Source: Candidatus Planktophila lacus (GTDB lineage: Bacteria > Actinomycetota > Actinomycetes > Nanopelagicales > Nanopelagicaceae). Taken from it: a DNA stretch of 64,000 nucleotides. The notes under the pieces are model-generated. The model was not told the origin of the DNA. It saw only the letters and a list, made by a program, of their open reading frames with translations, and did not search any database. The DNA lies in NCBI RefSeq assembly GCF_002288325.1, contig NZ_CP016780.1:1116001-1180000 (forward strand), given 5' to 3'. Both the position numbers and the translations under genes were made by a program. Of the stretch, positions 29,553 through 39,506 are shown piece by piece; position 1 is the first letter of the stretch; every line of letters starts with the position of its first letter.

Positions 29553-32500
29553 TCAAACTTCTTCTACAGAGCTTGGTTCAACTCGTGACAAGTTGATACC
29601 TAACTCTTCGGCGGCACGGAAAATTTCTTCATCGTTATCGCGCATTTCAATTGCGACACCTTCTGAAGAGAGAACTTCGACGTTCAAGCAGAGTGATTGC
29701 ATTTCCTTGATAAGTACCTTGAATGACTCAGGGATACCTGGCTCAGGGATGTTCTCGCCCTTAACGATCGCTTCGTAAACCTTTACGCGTCCGAGAACGT
29801 CGTCAGATTTAATTGTGAGGAGTTCTTGGAGTGTGTAAGCAGCTCCGTAGGCTTCAAGTGCCCAAACTTCCATTTCACCAAATCGCTGACCACCGAATTG
29901 AGCCTTACCACCGAGTGGTTGCTGCGTGATCATTGAGTATGGACCAGTTGAACGTGCGTGGATCTTGTCATCAACCAAGTGGTGGAGTTTCAAGATGTAC
30001 ATGTATCCAACTGAAATTGGAGTTGGGTATGGCTCACCGGAACGGCCATCAAATAACTTAGCCTTTCCGCTTCGGCCGATTAGCTGAAGGCCATCGCGGT
30101 TTGGAAGAGTGCTTGATAGCAAACCTGAGATTTCATCTTCAAGTGCACCGTCGAAGACAGGTGTTGCGAACTTAGTTCCAGGAGTTCCCTTTTCTGCACC
30201 GATTGCGCGCATGTGCTTCTGCCACGCTTCATCGACGCCAGAGAGATCCCAACCAGTTTTTGCAACCCAGCCGAGGTGCATTTCAAGAACCTGACCGACG
30301 TTCATGCGACCTGGAACGCCGAGCGGGTTAAGAACTACATCTACTGGAGTTCCATCTTCAAGGAATGGCATATCTTCAACTGGAAGAATCTTGGAGATAA
30401 CACCCTTGTTACCGTGGCGACCAGCAAGCTTGTCACCATCTTGAATCTTGCGCTTCTGTGCAACGTAGACGCGAACCAATTGGTTAACGCCAGCTGCAAG
30501 CTCGAAGCCTTCTTCTGATTCGAAGATCTTTACGCCGATAACTTTTCCTGACTCGCCGTGTGGAACTTTAAGAGATGTATCGCGAACTTCGCGAGCCTTT
30601 TCTCCGAAGATTGCACGAAGCAAACGCTCTTCAGGTGTTAATTCAGTTTCGCCCTTTGGAGTTACTTTTCCAACCAAGATATCGCCAGGGACGACATCTG
30701 CGCCGACGCGAATAATTCCGCGCTCGTCGAGGTCTGCAAGTACTTCTTCAGAAACGTTAGGGATATCGCGAGTGATTTCTTCGGCACCTAGCTTGGTGTC
30801 GCGAGCATCGACTTCGTATTCCTCAATGTGGATTGATGTAAGAACATCATCTTGTACGAGACGCTGCGAAAGAATGATCGCATCTTCGTAGTTGTGGCCT
30901 TCCCATGACATAAATGCCACGAGCAAGTTCTTACCGAGAGCCATTTCACCGTTTTCGGTACATGGACCATCTGCAATTACTGAGCCAACTTCAAGCTTCT
31001 GACCTTCAGAGACAACAACCTTCTGGTTGTATGAAGTTCCTTGGTTAGAGCGTGAGAACTTAGATAGTGAGTATGTCTGGTAAGTACCGTCATCGCCCAT
31101 GACCTTTACTTCATCGGCAGATACTTCAGTAACAACACCTGAATGAGTTGCTGTAACAACATCACCGGCATCTACTGCAGCGCGGAATTCCATGCCAGTA
31201 CCGATAAGTGGCGCTTCTGCGCGCATCAAAGGAACTGACTGACGCATCATGTTTGAGCCCATCAACGCGCGGTTAGCATCGTCGTGCTCAAGGAACGGAA
31301 TCATTGCTGTTGCAACAGAAACCATCTGGCGTGGTGAAACGTCCATGTAATCAACTTCATCACCGATGATGTATTCAACTTCGCCACCACGACGACGTAC
31401 GAGTACGCGCGCTTCTGCAAAGTGGTTGTCATCTGTAAGTGGTGCGTTTGCCTGCGCGATGATGTGTTCATCTTCTTCATCTGCAGTTAGGTAATCAACC
31501 TGATCTGTAACGCGACCCTTTACAACCTTGCGGTAAGGAGTTTCGATAAATCCGAAAGCAGTTACGCGACCGTAAGTTGCAAGCGAACCGATAAGACCAA
31601 TGTTTGGTCCTTCAGGAGTTTCGATTGGGCACATACGTCCGTAGTGAGATGGGTGAACGTCGCGAACTTCGAAGCCTGCGCGGTCACGAGATAAACCACC
31701 AGGTCCGAGCGCTGAAAGACGACGCTTGTGTGTAAGACCTGAAAGTGGGTTTGTCTGATCCATGAACTGTGACAATTGAGATGTTCCGAAGAACTCCTTG
31801 ATCGATGCAACAACCGGACGGATGTTGATCAGAGTCTGTGGAGTAATTGCTTCTACATCTTGAGTTGTCATACGTTCGCGAACTACACGTTCCATACGAG
31901 ATAGACCGATGCGAACTTGGTTCTGAATTAGCTCACCAACTGTGCGAAGACGACGGTTACCGAAGTGATCGATATCGTCCTTTTCAACGCGAACTTCGCG
32001 GCCGTAATCCATTGTTAGATCGCCGCGGTGCAGCGCTACGAGGTAGCGAAGCGTTGCAACGATGTCAGAGATAGTAAGAATGCTCTGTGAAAGTTCTTGA
32101 TCTAGACCGAGCTTCTTATTTACCTTAAAGCGACCGACCTTGGCCAGGTCATAGCGCTTTACATTGAAATAGAGGTTCTCGATAAGGTTTTGAGCAGCTT
32201 CCTTAGTTGGTGGCTCGCCCGGACGAAGCTTGCGGTAGATATCTAGCAGCGCTTCATCTTGTGTCTTGACTGTATCTTTTTCAAGAGTTGCACGCATTGA
32301 TTCGAAGTCACCAAACTCTTCAAGAATTTGTTCTTCGGTCCAACCGAGCGCCTTCAAGAAGACAGTTACAGATTGCTTACGCTTGCGGTCGATGCGAACA
32401 CCAACGAGATCTTTCTTATCAACTTCAAATTCAAGCCAAGCGCCGCGGCTTGGGATGATCTTTGAAGTGAATACATCTTTATCTGATGTCTTTTCGATTG

Positions 32501-33005
32501 TGCGTTCGAAGTAAACACCTGGTGAACGTACGAGCTGTGAAACAACAACGCGCTCGGTTCCGTTAATTACAAATGTTCCGCGCTTTGTCATTACAGGGAA
32601 GTCACCCATGAAGACAGTCTGTGACTTAATTTCACCGGTTTCGTTGTTGGTGAATTCAGCAGTCACGAATAGTGGCTGCGAGTAAGTCATATCGCGTTCT
32701 TTGCAATCTTCGATTGAATACTTAGGTGGCTCGAAGCGGTGATCGCGGAATGAGAGCGACATAGTGCCCTGGAAATCTTCGATCGGTGAAATTTCTTCGA
32801 AGATTTCTTCTAAACCTGATTTTGATGGAAGTTCTCCACGATTTGTATTTGTTGATTGCGCAAGACGTGAACGCCACAAGTCGTTACCCAATAGCCAGTC
32901 AACGCTCTCAACTTGGAGCGCTAATAGGTTTGGAACTTCTAGGGGTTCGCGGATCTTGGCGAATGAAATACGTTGCGGAGCTACAGAATTCTTTTTCGCG
33001 GCCAA
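29553..33005 (-). CDS. rpoB: DNA-directed RNA polymerase subunit beta
   Basis: The second large subunit, 1150 residues. The start is a TTG at 33005 with AAGGA six nt upstream. The rifampicin-binding region reads [16 protein letters not shown], then [10 protein letters not shown]; in most bacteria the Thr is Asn, while the key Asp, His and Ser positions are unchanged. The C-terminus carries the conserved [18 protein letters not shown]. Confidence 0.99.
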   Translation of the reverse strand: MAAKKNSVAPQRISFAKIREPLEVPNLLALQVESVDWLLGNDLWRSRLAQSTNTNRGELPSKSGLEEIFEEISPIEDFQGTMSLSFRDHRFEPPKYSIEDCKERDMTYSQPLFVTAEFTNNETGEIKSQTVFMGDFPVMTKRGTFVINGTERVVVSQLVRSPGVYFERTIEKTSDKDVFTSKIIPSRGAWLEFEVDKKDLVGVRIDRKRKQSVTVFLKALGWTEEQILEEFGDFESMRATLEKDTVKTQDEALLDIYRKLRPGEPPTKEAAQNLIENLYFNVKRYDLAKVGRFKVNKKLGLDQELSQSILTISDIVATLRYLVALHRGDLTMDYGREVRVEKDDIDHFGNRRLRTVGELIQNQVRIGLSRMERVVRERMTTQDVEAITPQTLINIRPVVASIKEFFGTSQLSQFMDQTNPLSGLTHKRRLSALGPGGLSRDRAGFEVRDVHPSHYGRMCPIETPEGPNIGLIGSLATYGRVTAFGFIETPYRKVVKGRVTDQVDYLTADEEDEHIIAQANAPLTDDNHFAEARVLVRRRGGEVEYIIGDEVDYMDVSPRQMVSVATAMIPFLEHDDANRALMGSNMMRQSVPLMRAEAPLIGTGMEFRAAVDAGDVVTATHSGVVTEVSADEVKVMGDDGTYQTYSLSKFSRSNQGTSYNQKVVVSEGQKLEVGSVIADGPCTENGEMALGKNLLVAFMSWEGHNYEDAIILSQRLVQDDVLTSIHIEEYEVDARDTKLGAEEITRDIPNVSEEVLADLDERGIIRVGADVVPGDILVGKVTPKGETELTPEERLLRAIFGEKAREVRDTSLKVPHGESGKVIGVKIFESEEGFELAAGVNQLVRVYVAQKRKIQDGDKLAGRHGNKGVISKILPVEDMPFLEDGTPVDVVLNPLGVPGRMNVGQVLEMHLGWVAKTGWDLSGVDEAWQKHMRAIGAEKGTPGTKFATPVFDGALEDEISGLLSSTLPNRDGLQLIGRSGKAKLFDGRSGEPYPTPISVGYMYILKLHHLVDDKIHARSTGPYSMITQQPLGGKAQFGGQRFGEMEVWALEAYGAAYTLQELLTIKSDDVLGRVKVYEAIVKGENIPEPGIPESFKVLIKEMQSLCLNVEVLSSEGVAIEMRDNDEEIFRAAEELGINLSRVEPSSVEEV

Positions 33006-33139
33006 GAGATGTCCTTCCAGACAATGTTCACTTACAACATTATTTTTTTAACAATGTCGATTCACAAAGTGCGAGAACGCACAACTATTAGGTCTCAGCC
33101 GCTATATGCCCTGACCATAGAAGATTTATGCGAAGGGCA

Positions 33140-33169
33140 AGAGTAACGCTCACCCCCTCAGCCTGTCCA
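33140..33169 (-). promoter_or_regulatory. Promoter of rpoBC
   Basis: Minus strand TGGACA (33164-33169), 18-bp spacer, TACTCT (33140-33145); start near 33133. This leaves a leader of about 128 nt to the rpoB TTG, with two small hairpins: GTGCG/CGCAC at 33069-33082, and an A/T-rich one at about 33033-33055. Together with the two terminators upstream it means rpoBC can be transcribed apart from rplJL. Confidence 0.5.
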
Positions 33170-33221
33170 ACCGGCCTCTTATACCCCCAAACCCTCCCCT
33201 TTGTCAGGCGATTGTGGAAAG

Positions 33222-33285
33222 AAAATCCCTCGACTGGGCCGGGGACTTGCTCGTTAAAGTCCCCTTTTCCCCATTCGAGGGATTT
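33222..33285 (-). terminator. Terminator B between rplL and rpoB, with nested repeat hairpin
   Basis: An 11-bp outer stem (AAATCCCTCGA at 33223-33233 with TCGAGGGATTT at 33275-33285) that ends in a U-rich run on the minus strand. Inside is a perfect 8-bp hairpin GGGGACTT/AAGTCCCC around the 8-nt loop GCTCGTTA. The inner hairpin is the inverted copy of the one in terminators A and C. Confidence 0.7.
33242..33263 (-). repeat. Inverted, partial copy of the terminator-embedded repeat
   Basis: Twenty-two bases identical to the reverse complement of the core of the 38-base repeat found in terminators A and C, with diverged but recognisable flanks (GGCCCAG versus AAGCCCG; AAAAGG versus CGAAGG). Confidence 0.7.
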
Positions 33286-33319
33286 CCTAAATTGAGCGAA
33301 AAATATTCAGAGAAAGAGA

Positions 33320-33383
33320 AAACCCCCTTGGTTGGAGCGAAGGGACTTTAACGAGCAAGTCCCAAGCCCGACCAAGGGGGTTT
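33320..33383 (-). terminator. Terminator A after rplL, with nested repeat hairpin
   Basis: A perfect 13-bp outer stem (AAACCCCCTTGGT and complement) starting 12 nt after the rplL stop and followed by TTTTCTCTTTC on the minus strand. The large loop holds a 7-bp hairpin GGGACTT/AAGTCCC with an 8-nt loop. It should end much of the rplJL transcription before rpoB. Confidence 0.75.
33333..33370 (+). repeat. 38-base repeat, copy in terminator A
   Basis: Identical over 38 bases to 34698-34735. It contains the GGGACTT/AAGTCCC hairpin with loop TAACGAGC, the left flank TGGAGCGAA and the right flank AAGCCCG. The outer terminator stems differ completely between the copies, so the repeat is an independent cassette. 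Confidence 0.85.
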
Positions 33384-33394
33384 CCCCCAACTGA

Positions 33395-33781
33395 TTATTT
33401 GAGTGTGACCTTTGCGCCAGCTGCTTCGAGAGCCGCCTTTGCCTTCTCTGCTGTCTCCTTGTTTGCCTTCTCAAGAAGTGTTGCTGGAGTTGCATCAACT
33501 AGGTCCTTTGCCTCCTTCAAGCCAAGGCTTGAATTGAGGTTACGAACTTCCTTGATCACTGCAATCTTCTGTGAGCCTGCATCTTCGAGGATAACTGTGA
33601 ATTCATCTTGACCAGCATCTGCTGCGCCACCTGCTGCTGCGCCACCTGCTGCTGCAGCTGCAACTGGTGCTGCGGCTGTTACATCGAATTCAGTTTCGAA
33701 TGCCTTAACGAACTCTGAAAGTTCGACAAGTGTCATTTCCTTGAACTGAGCCATTAGATCTGTTGATGAGAGCTTTGCCAT
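33395..33781 (-). CDS. rplL: 50S ribosomal protein L7/L12
   Basis: The flexible stalk protein, 128 residues, that recruits translation factors. N-terminal dimerisation domain, Ala/Gly-rich hinge (residues about 38-56) and the C-terminal domain E-F-T-V-I-L-E ... K-I-A-V-I-K-E-V-R ... [10 protein letters not shown] are all visible. 18 nt after rplJ. Confidence 0.98.
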   Translation of the reverse strand: MAKLSSTDLMAQFKEMTLVELSEFVKAFETEFDVTAAAPVAAAAAGGAAAGGAADAGQDEFTVILEDAGSQKIAVIKEVRNLNSSLGLKEAKDLVDATPATLLEKANKETAEKAKAALEAAGAKVTLK

Positions 33782-33799
33782 TTTATATTTTCCTTTTCT

Positions 33800-34447
33800 T
33801 TATTCCGCTGGAGTTTCTGCTGCATCTGCTGCTTCAGGAGCAACTTCAGCGACAACTTCTTCTGTTACTTCTGCAACTGCTTCAGCAGCTGGTGCTGCTT
33901 CTTCAACCGCTGGAGCCTCTGCAACTGCTGGAGCTGCTTCCGCTACTGGCGCAGATGCCGGAGCACCTGCCTCAAGTTTGATACGAAGTGCATCGAAGAT
34001 ACGCGCTGCCTTAGCAAGCGATCCCTTCATTGCACCAGCAAGCTTTGCCAAGAGAACCTCACGGGACTCAAGATCAGCAAGCTGCATGATTTCTGCAGTT
34101 GTAACGAACTTGCCTTCGTAGATTCCACCCTTAACAACAAGTAGTGGGTTCTCCTTCTGGAAGTTCTTTAGATTACGAGCTGCATCAATTGGATCTCCCT
34201 TGATGAAAGCAAGTGCTGAAGGACCAACAAGTAGATCATCAGAGATGTCTACGCCGGCGTTCTTAGCTGCAATCTTTGTAAGGGTGTTCTTAACGACGCT
34301 GTACTTGGTATCTGAACCAAGGCTGCGACGCAATTCCTTCATCGAAGTCACGGTTAGACCGCGGTATTCGGTTAGGTAGGTTGCATTAGCTGACTTGAAA
34401 TCTTCAGTCAGTTCAGCAACTGCTGCTTCTTTTACTGGGCGAGCCAT
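33800..34447 (-). CDS. rplJ: 50S ribosomal protein L10
   Basis: The stalk base that anchors L7/L12 dimers. Start at ATG 34447, six nt after AAAGGTG. The conserved K-E-A-A-V-A-E-L and [13 protein letters not shown] are present. The protein has 215 residues against about 165-180 usually: the last 50 are an acidic tail of Ala, Glu, Val and Pro with no family counterpart that I know. Confidence 0.96.
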   Translation of the reverse strand: MARPVKEAAVAELTEDFKSANATYLTEYRGLTVTSMKELRRSLGSDTKYSVVKNTLTKIAAKNAGVDISDDLLVGPSALAFIKGDPIDAARNLKNFQKENPLLVVKGGIYEGKFVTTAEIMQLADLESREVLLAKLAGAMKGSLAKAARIFDALRIKLEAGAPASAPVAEAAPAVAEAPAVEEAAPAAEAVAEVTEEVVAEVAPEAADAAETPAE

Positions 34448-34531
34448 TCGGTTCACCTTTCGCTAGTTTGATTGGCTATGGACGCTTGCGCTCTATAGCC
34501 ACTTGCTTTTAGCGACCACAGGAAATAAAAA

Positions 34532-34560
34532 AATCCGTGACGCGTAAATGCGCACGGATT
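34532..34560 (-). terminator. Attenuator-like hairpin before rplJ
   Basis: AATCCGTG/CACGGATT (8 bp) continued by CGC/GCG past a one-base bulge, 6-nt loop, followed on the minus strand by a run of seven T. It lies 85 nt upstream of the rplJ ATG and downstream of the rplJ promoter, so it has the form of an intrinsic terminator inside the leader. Confidence 0.65.
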
Positions 34561-34633
34561 AATGTGAACACCTACGCGGGCTGATTTCTCAATTATCTGG
34601 TTCTTACGAGCCAGACCTGCGGTCTTTGGTTAT
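34561..34633 (-). promoter_or_regulatory. Probable L10 leader of rplJL
   Basis: Between the promoter and the attenuator-like hairpin the RNA holds AGACC-GCA-GGTCT (a short hairpin), CTGG-CTCGTAAGAA-CCAG next to it, and a purine-rich stretch before CCCGCGTAGGTG. This general layout and the position match ribosomal-protein L10 leaders, where L10(L12)4 binds and represses. Assignment by position and pattern only. Confidence 0.5.
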
Positions 34634-34639
34634 GGCAGA

Positions 34640-34669
34640 ACTTTAAGGGTTTGCGTAAAGCGGGGTCAA
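34640..34669 (-). promoter_or_regulatory. Promoter of rplJL
   Basis: Minus strand TTGACC (34664-34669), 18-bp spacer, TAAAGT (34640-34645); start near 34633. It is just downstream of terminator C, so rplJL has its own transcript. Confidence 0.6.
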
Positions 34670-34680
34670 ATCCGAGCGTA

Positions 34681-34751
34681 AAAAATCCGGCTACCGGTGG
34701 AGCGAAGGGACTTTAACGAGCAAGTCCCAAGCCCGCCGGGGCCGGATTTTT
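34681..34751 (-). terminator. Terminator C after rplA, with nested repeat hairpin
   Basis: An 11-bp outer stem (AAAAATCCGGC/GCCGGATTTTT) 10 nt after the rplA stop, with a T-run on its 3' side in the minus strand. The loop carries the 38-base repeat and its inner hairpin. Confidence 0.75.
34698..34735 (+). repeat. 38-base repeat, copy in terminator C
   Basis: Exact copy of 33333-33370. Same orientation as in terminator A, opposite to the partial copy in terminator B. Confidence 0.85.
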
Positions 34752-34761
34752 CCTAAAGAGA

Positions 34762-35466
34762 TTAGTTAGCTGATGGTTCGCGAACTAGGTTTGGATCTAC
34801 TTGGATTCCAGGTCCCATAGTTGTTGAAACAACTGCCTTCGCAATGTAGCGACCCTTTGATGAGTTTGGCTTTGCGCGGTGAACTTCATCGAGAGCTGCT
34901 GCATAGTTATCTGCAAGCTGTGCTGCAGTAAATGATGACTTACCGATGATGAAGTGAAGGTTTGAGTTCTTATCAATACGGAATTCAATCTTTCCGCCCT
35001 TGATGTCGTTAACTGCCTTTGTTACATCGGTTGTAACTGTTCCGGTCTTTGGGTTAGGCATAAGTCCACGTGTTCCAAGAACTTTACCGAGACGACCGAC
35101 CTTACCCATCAAATCTGGTGTTGCAACAACTGCATCGAAGTCCAAGCGACCCTTTGAAACTTCTTCAATGAGTTCATCTCCACCGACGATATCTGCACCG
35201 GCTGCGCGAGCTTCGTCAGCGCGCTCTCCGTTTGCGAATACAAGAACGCGAGCAGTCTTTCCTGTGCCGTGTGGCAAGTTAACTGTTCCGCGAATTGCTT
35301 GATCGGCCTTCTTTGGATCTACGCCAAGAACTAGTGCAACTTCAACAGTTGAGTCGTACTTAGTAGTTGTTGTCTCTTTGGCAAGTGTTACTGCCTCAAG
35401 CGGTGTGTAAAGGTGGTCTTTCTTAACCTTCTCTGCTGCCGCTGTATATTTCTTTGAGCGCTTCAT
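34762..35466 (-). CDS. rplA: 50S ribosomal protein L1
   Basis: A 234-residue protein of the mobile L1 stalk. M-K-R-S-K-K-Y at the start, [11 protein letters not shown] and the [15 protein letters not shown] motif are diagnostic. It follows rplK after a structured gap of 103 nt. Confidence 0.98.
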   Translation of the reverse strand: MKRSKKYTAAAEKVKKDHLYTPLEAVTLAKETTTTKYDSTVEVALVLGVDPKKADQAIRGTVNLPHGTGKTARVLVFANGERADEARAAGADIVGGDELIEEVSKGRLDFDAVVATPDLMGKVGRLGKVLGTRGLMPNPKTGTVTTDVTKAVNDIKGGKIEFRIDKNSNLHFIIGKSSFTAAQLADNYAAALDEVHRAKPNSSKGRYIAKAVVSTTMGPGIQVDPNLVREPSAN

Positions 35467-35538
35467 ATCTTCCTCATTCCTAAGTCTTTCGACTTAGCTA
35501 GTGGTTGTGGTTAACGAACCAGCGAGGTTCTCCCACAT

Positions 35539-35561
35539 CTACTTCTCACGGTGAGAAGTAG
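35539..35561 (-). promoter_or_regulatory. Hairpin between rplK and rplA
   Basis: A perfect 10-bp stem (CTACTTCTCA/TGAGAAGTAG) with a 3-nt loop, 8 nt after the rplK stop, not followed by T residues. A second hairpin (AAGTC/GACTT) lies nearer the rplA start. They could form an L1-binding or processing site; which, cannot be told. Confidence 0.4.
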
Positions 35562-35569
35562 AAACTTAA

Positions 35570-35998
35570 TTAACCGACAGTGATACCCATTGAGCGAGCA
35601 GTACCAGCGATGATCTTGCTTGCTGCATCAATGTCATTTGCATTGAGGTCAGCCATCTTGACCTTTGCGATCTCCTGAACCTGAGCCATGGTGATATTTG
35701 CAACCTTGGTCTTGTGTGGAACTGGTGATCCCTTTTCAACTCCGGCAGCCTTCAAGATAAGACGTGATGCTGGTGGAGTCTTAGTGATAAATGTAAATGA
35801 GCGATCTTCGTAGACAGTGATCTCTACCGGAATGATCTGACCCTTTTGAGATTCAGTGGCAGCGTTGTAAGCCTTCACGAACTCCATGATGTTGACACCA
35901 TGCTGACCAAGGGCAGGACCTACTGGTGGTGCAGGTGTTGCTGCGCCAGCTTGGATCTGCAACTTGATGAATCCGGTTGCCTTCTTCTTTGGTGCCAT
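35570..35998 (-). CDS. rplK: 50S ribosomal protein L11
   Basis: A 142-residue protein of the GTPase-associated centre, target of thiopeptides. [22 protein letters not shown] and [11 protein letters not shown] are canonical. 30 nt after nusG. Confidence 0.98.
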   Translation of the reverse strand: MAPKKKATGFIKLQIQAGAATPAPPVGPALGQHGVNIMEFVKAYNAATESQKGQIIPVEITVYEDRSFTFITKTPPASRLILKAAGVEKGSPVPHKTKVANITMAQVQEIAKVKMADLNANDIDAASKIIAGTARSMGITVG

Positions 35999-36028
35999 TT
36001 TTTTATTCCTTTTCTAGTTTTCCGGTAA

Positions 36029-36778
36029 TTAAATCTTCTGTACTTGTGCAAATGAAAGTTCTACTGGTGTTTCGCGTCCGAAGATTGAAACAAGAACCTT
36101 GAGTTTTGCTTGCTCAGGCATGATCTCGGAGATTGATGCAGGAAGCGTTGCAAATGGGCCATCCATAACGGTGACTGATTCGCCAACTTCGAAATCAACG
36201 ACGCGGATATCGGCCTTGTCAGATTTCTTAACAGGGCGTGGAGCAAGAATCTTTTCAACATCATCCATGCTTAGTGGACTTGGGTGATGTGCGTTTCCGA
36301 CGAAGCCTGTAACGCCTGGTGTATTGCGAACTGCAGACCAAGACTCGTCAGTTAGCTCCATGCGGACAAGAACGTAGCCTGGGTAGATATTGCGCTTAAC
36401 CTGCTTGCGCTGGCCGTTCTTGATTTCCATAACTTCTTCTTCAGGAACTTCGATCTGGAAGATGAAATCTTCCATGTGAAGTGAAACTTTGCGGTTGTTG
36501 AGGTTATCGCGAACCTTCTTCTCATAACCTGCGTAAGAGTGGATTACGTACCAGTCGCCGATCGCTGCGCGAAGGGTGCGACGGAATTCTGCATTTGGAT
36601 CATTTTCGTCTGATTCGAGATCGCCATCTTCATCGCTAGCGAGCGCAAGATCATCAACAGGTGCATCGTTGAGAACTACTTCCTCAACGATTTCTGGAGT
36701 AGCAACCTCAGCAACGATCTCGTCGGCATTAGCCGCAAGCGCTGCTTCGAAAGCATCAGGTGTCTGGTTCTCGGTCAT
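36029..36778 (-). CDS. nusG: Transcription termination/antitermination factor NusG
   Basis: A 249-residue NusG. After an acidic N-terminal extension of about 70 residues (common in actinobacteria) come the NGN domain ([22 protein letters not shown]) and the C-terminal KOW domain ([12 protein letters not shown]). It couples RNA polymerase to ribosomes and Rho. 8 nt after secE. Confidence 0.97.
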   Translation of the reverse strand: MTENQTPDAFEAALAANADEIVAEVATPEIVEEVVLNDAPVDDLALASDEDGDLESDENDPNAEFRRTLRAAIGDWYVIHSYAGYEKKVRDNLNNRKVSLHMEDFIFQIEVPEEEVMEIKNGQRKQVKRNIYPGYVLVRMELTDESWSAVRNTPGVTGFVGNAHHPSPLSMDDVEKILAPRPVKKSDKADIRVVDFEVGESVTVMDGPFATLPASISEIMPEQAKLKVLVSIFGRETPVELSFAQVQKI

Positions 36779-36786
36779 TGTGTTCC

Positions 36787-37011
36787 TTACCCAAATACCC
36801 AGAAGACAAGCTTGGTGATTACCAAGTCAAAGATAGAAACGACTGCAATAACGAAGGTTACGAATACCAATACGACTGCTGTGTATGTGCTCAACTGCTT
36901 ACGTGTTGGCCAAACTACCTTGGCGAGTTCGGAAACGATTTGGCGATAGAAAAGGCCAACGCGCGCAAATAGACCGAGCTTCTCGGCAACTTGTTCTGTT
37001 GACTCTGTCAT
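36787..37011 (-). CDS. secE: Preprotein translocase subunit SecE
   Basis: A short, single-helix SecE of 74 residues. Start at ATG 37011, six nt after [19 protein letters not shown] followed by one membrane helix is the SecE signature. It pairs with SecY, encoded about 27 kb away in this window. Confidence 0.95.
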   Translation of the reverse strand: MTESTEQVAEKLGLFARVGLFYRQIVSELAKVVWPTRKQLSTYTAVVLVFVTFVIAVVSIFDLVITKLVFWVFG

Positions 37012-37023
37012 CGTCGTTCCTTT

Positions 37024-37047
37024 CAATCGGTAAATCAATCGGTAAAT
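37024..37047. repeat. 12-bp tandem duplication upstream of secE
   Basis: CAATCGGTAAAT occurs twice in direct succession in the secE leader. It may be a slippage product; no regulatory role is evident. Confidence 0.5.
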
Positions 37048-37096
37048 ACTTCGTAAAACTTTTACATATTTATTACTAATCTTTTACAACTTCTTG

Positions 37097-37170
37097 CAGG
37101 GCAGGAGGGACTCGAACCCCCAACCGGCCGCTTTGGAGACGGCAACTCTAGCCAATTGAGCTACTGCCCT
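37097..37170 (-). tRNA. tRNA-Trp (CCA anticodon)
   Basis: Cloverleaf on the minus strand: 7-bp acceptor AGGGCAG/CTGCCCT, anticodon stem GCCGT/GCGGC with loop CTCCAAA (anticodon CCA), T-arm loop GTTCGAG. No CCA end is encoded. A TAGGGT -10-like element is at 37189-37194. Its place before secE and nusG is conserved in actinobacteria. Confidence 0.95.
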
Positions 37171-37294
37171 TCGCGAGGGCATGACAAAACCCTAGGGAAT
37201 TGCAAATCCTCGTGAGCGTCGAAGTGTAGAGGGTCAAAGGGGGGTAGGTAAAACTCGCGCTCAATTCTGCCCGCGCATAGGGCAGACTTCGCCT

Positions 37295-38491
37295 ATGAGC
37301 AGAGTTTCCGCACGTATTGCCGCAATCGCAGAATCAGCCACTTTGGCGGTAGATGCAAAGGCCAAAGCGCTAAAGGCAGCAGGCCGTCCAGTTATTGGTT
37401 TCGGAGCAGGTGAACCTGATTTTCCAACGCCTGATTACATCGTTGAAGCAGCCGCTGCTGCAACGCGCGTTGTTGCAAATCATCGCTACACACCTGCTGC
37501 TGGTCTTCCGGAACTTCGCGAAGCAATTGTCACAAAGACAAAGCGCGATTCAAATTATGAAATTACCGCTGATCAAGTACTTGTAACTAATGGTGGAAAG
37601 CAAGCGGTCTACCAAGCATTTGCATCGATTATCGATCCAGGCGATGAAGTTCTTCTTCCATCACCATTTTGGACAACCTATCCAGAGTGCGTGCAACTTG
37701 CTGGTGGAAAGACTGTCGAAATCTTTGCCGATGAAACACAGAATTATTTAGTAACTGTTGAACAATTAGAAGCAGCCCGCACACCAAAGACCAAGGCTCT
37801 CCTGTTCTGTTCTCCATCTAACCCAACCGGTTCGGTTTACTCTGTCGAGCAGGTAAAGGCGATCGGCGAATGGGCAGTCAAAAACAACATCTGGATCATT
37901 GCAGATGAGATTTACGAACACCTTTTATATGACGGTGCAACAGCGCCATCTCTTCCGGTTCTGGTTCCAGCACTTGCCGATACTTGTATCATCATCAACG
38001 GTGTTGCTAAGACTTACGCGATGACTGGTTGGCGTGTGGGCTGGATGATCGGGCCAAAGGATGTAATCAAGGCGGCAACTAACTTGCAGTCACATCTAAC
38101 TTCAAATGTTTCTAACGTTTCACAGCGCGCCGCGATTGCAGCTCTCACCGGAGATTTATCTGCTGTTCATAAGATGGGCGAGGCATTTAACCGTCGACGC
38201 AAGTTAATTGTTGGACTTCTCAATGAGATTCCAGGATTTGTCTGCCCAACACCAACAGGTGCTTTCTATGTTTATCCATCGGTTAAGGGCGTACTCGGAA
38301 CAACTATCCGCGGTAAAACTCCAAAAACTTCTGCAGAACTTGCAACGCTTATCTTGGAAGAAGTTGAAGTTGCCGCTGTTCCAGGTGAAGCCTTTGGTCC
38401 ATCTGGTTACTTGCGTTTCTCATATGCAACTAGCGATGAAGATATCGTCGAAGGTATCGGCCGCATCAAGAAGTTAATTACTGAAGGTTAA
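37295..38491 (+). CDS. Aspartate aminotransferase, class I
   Basis: A PLP-dependent transaminase of 398 residues, the usual length. [10 protein letters not shown] near residue 38, S-P-S-N-P-T-G-S near 173, the PLP-binding Lys at 239 in [13 protein letters not shown] and the C-terminal R-F-S-Y-A-T-S segment identify an AspC/AAT-Ib enzyme converting aspartate and 2-oxoglutarate to oxaloacetate and glutamate. Related transaminases have the same motifs, so the exact substrate is not proven. It runs against its neighbours, and its 3' end overlaps murB by 14 bp tail to tail. Confidence 0.88.
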   Translation: MSRVSARIAAIAESATLAVDAKAKALKAAGRPVIGFGAGEPDFPTPDYIVEAAAAATRVVANHRYTPAAGLPELREAIVTKTKRDSNYEITADQVLVTNGGKQAVYQAFASIIDPGDEVLLPSPFWTTYPECVQLAGGKTVEIFADETQNYLVTVEQLEAARTPKTKALLFCSPSNPTGSVYSVEQVKAIGEWAVKNNIWIIADEIYEHLLYDGATAPSLPVLVPALADTCIIINGVAKTYAMTGWRVGWMIGPKDVIKAATNLQSHLTSNVSNVSQRAAIAALTGDLSAVHKMGEAFNRRRKLIVGLLNEIPGFVCPTPTGAFYVYPSVKGVLGTTIRGKTPKTSAELATLILEEVEVAAVPGEAFGPSGYLRFSYATSDEDIVEGIGRIKKLITEG

Positions 38492-39497
38492 GCCCGATCA
38501 GATTTACTTCAGGCTCTAAGGTGATTCCGAACTTATCCTGAACATGCTGCTGAGCGCTCTTTGCAAGGGATGCAATATCTTGCGCGGTTGCATTCGCTGC
38601 ATTTGTTAGTGCAAGGACGTGTTTAGTTGATACTCGCGCTCCCCCAAAAGCATCTCCTTTTTTAATTCCAGAGTTTTCAATGAGCCAAGCAGCGCTAGTT
38701 TTAATCCGTCCATCTGCTTGCGGCCAACGAGGAGCGCCTTCTGGCAAAGTTGCCGCAACTTCGGCGGAAACGATTGGGTTTGTAAAGAAAGAACCAGCTG
38801 ACCAAGAATCGCGATCGCTTGGGTTTAACAACATGCCTTTTGCTGCACGAAGTTCAAGGACTGCCTTACGCGTTGCGGCTACCGGAGCTTTTTCGCCAAC
38901 TGCGATCTCTAATTTAGTGGCGAGTTCTGCATAAGTAATTGGTGTTGTTTCAACACCGATTCGAAGTTGGAATTGCACCTCGATTACAACGTAGCGACCC
39001 GGATGAGATTTAAAGTAAGAATTGCGATAGGAAAATTCGCATTCTTGGTTTGTAAAAGTCTTAATCGCCTTTGCTTGGCGATCGTAAGTGCGTACCTGTG
39101 TAATGAATTCACTTACTTCATGGCCATAGGCGCCGATATTTTGAATCGGAGCAGCGCCAACTGTTCCTGGAATTCCACTAAGAGTTTCCAGTCCTGCGAA
39201 ACCTCTTTCAATACCGATTTGAACGAATTTATCCCAGTTCTCACCGGCTCCGATTGCCAGCGTTGCACCGCTACATGCATCGACCTCTGACTTCAGCGCG
39301 TGATTAGTAATTCGAATTACTGTTCCGTCAAAACCGCTATCGGCAACCAAGATATTGGTACCGCCGCCGATGATTAAGACTGGGGTATCTCCTGCAGCTT
39401 CGATCGCCGCGATAATTTCAGATTCATTGTGGGCATCGACAAAGTTCTTTGCGGGGCCGCCTACGCGCAAGCTGGTGTAATTACGGAGTTCGGCCAT
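38478..39497 (-). CDS. murB: UDP-N-acetylenolpyruvoylglucosamine reductase
   Basis: FAD enzyme of peptidoglycan precursor synthesis, making UDP-MurNAc. 339 residues. The FAD-binding L-R-V-G-G-P-A and [13 protein letters not shown] are at the N-terminus; [20 protein letters not shown] and the S-A-G-S-F-F-T-N-P motif (catalytic Ser) follow. Last gene of the rpmG-had-glycosyltransferase run. Confidence 0.96.
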   Translation of the reverse strand: MAELRNYTSLRVGGPAKNFVDAHNESEIIAAIEAAGDTPVLIIGGGTNILVADSGFDGTVIRITNHALKSEVDACSGATLAIGAGENWDKFVQIGIERGFAGLETLSGIPGTVGAAPIQNIGAYGHEVSEFITQVRTYDRQAKAIKTFTNQECEFSYRNSYFKSHPGRYVVIEVQFQLRIGVETTPITYAELATKLEIAVGEKAPVAATRKAVLELRAAKGMLLNPSDRDSWSAGSFFTNPIVSAEVAATLPEGAPRWPQADGRIKTSAAWLIENSGIKKGDAFGGARVSTKHVLALTNAANATAQDIASLAKSAQQHVQDKFGITLEPEVNLIGLNLQ

Positions 39498-39506
39498 TGA
39501 GTTAGT

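Noticed and set aside
33006-33394. A hidden small gene in the rplL-rpoB gap
   Set aside because: The 389 bases are accounted for by two terminators, a promoter and the rpoB leader; no reading frame with a start signal was seen.
33222-34751. CRISPR array or insertion sequence remnants
   Set aside because: The three copies are not regularly spaced, are in both orientations, lie inside terminators and are not linked to cas or transposase genes.
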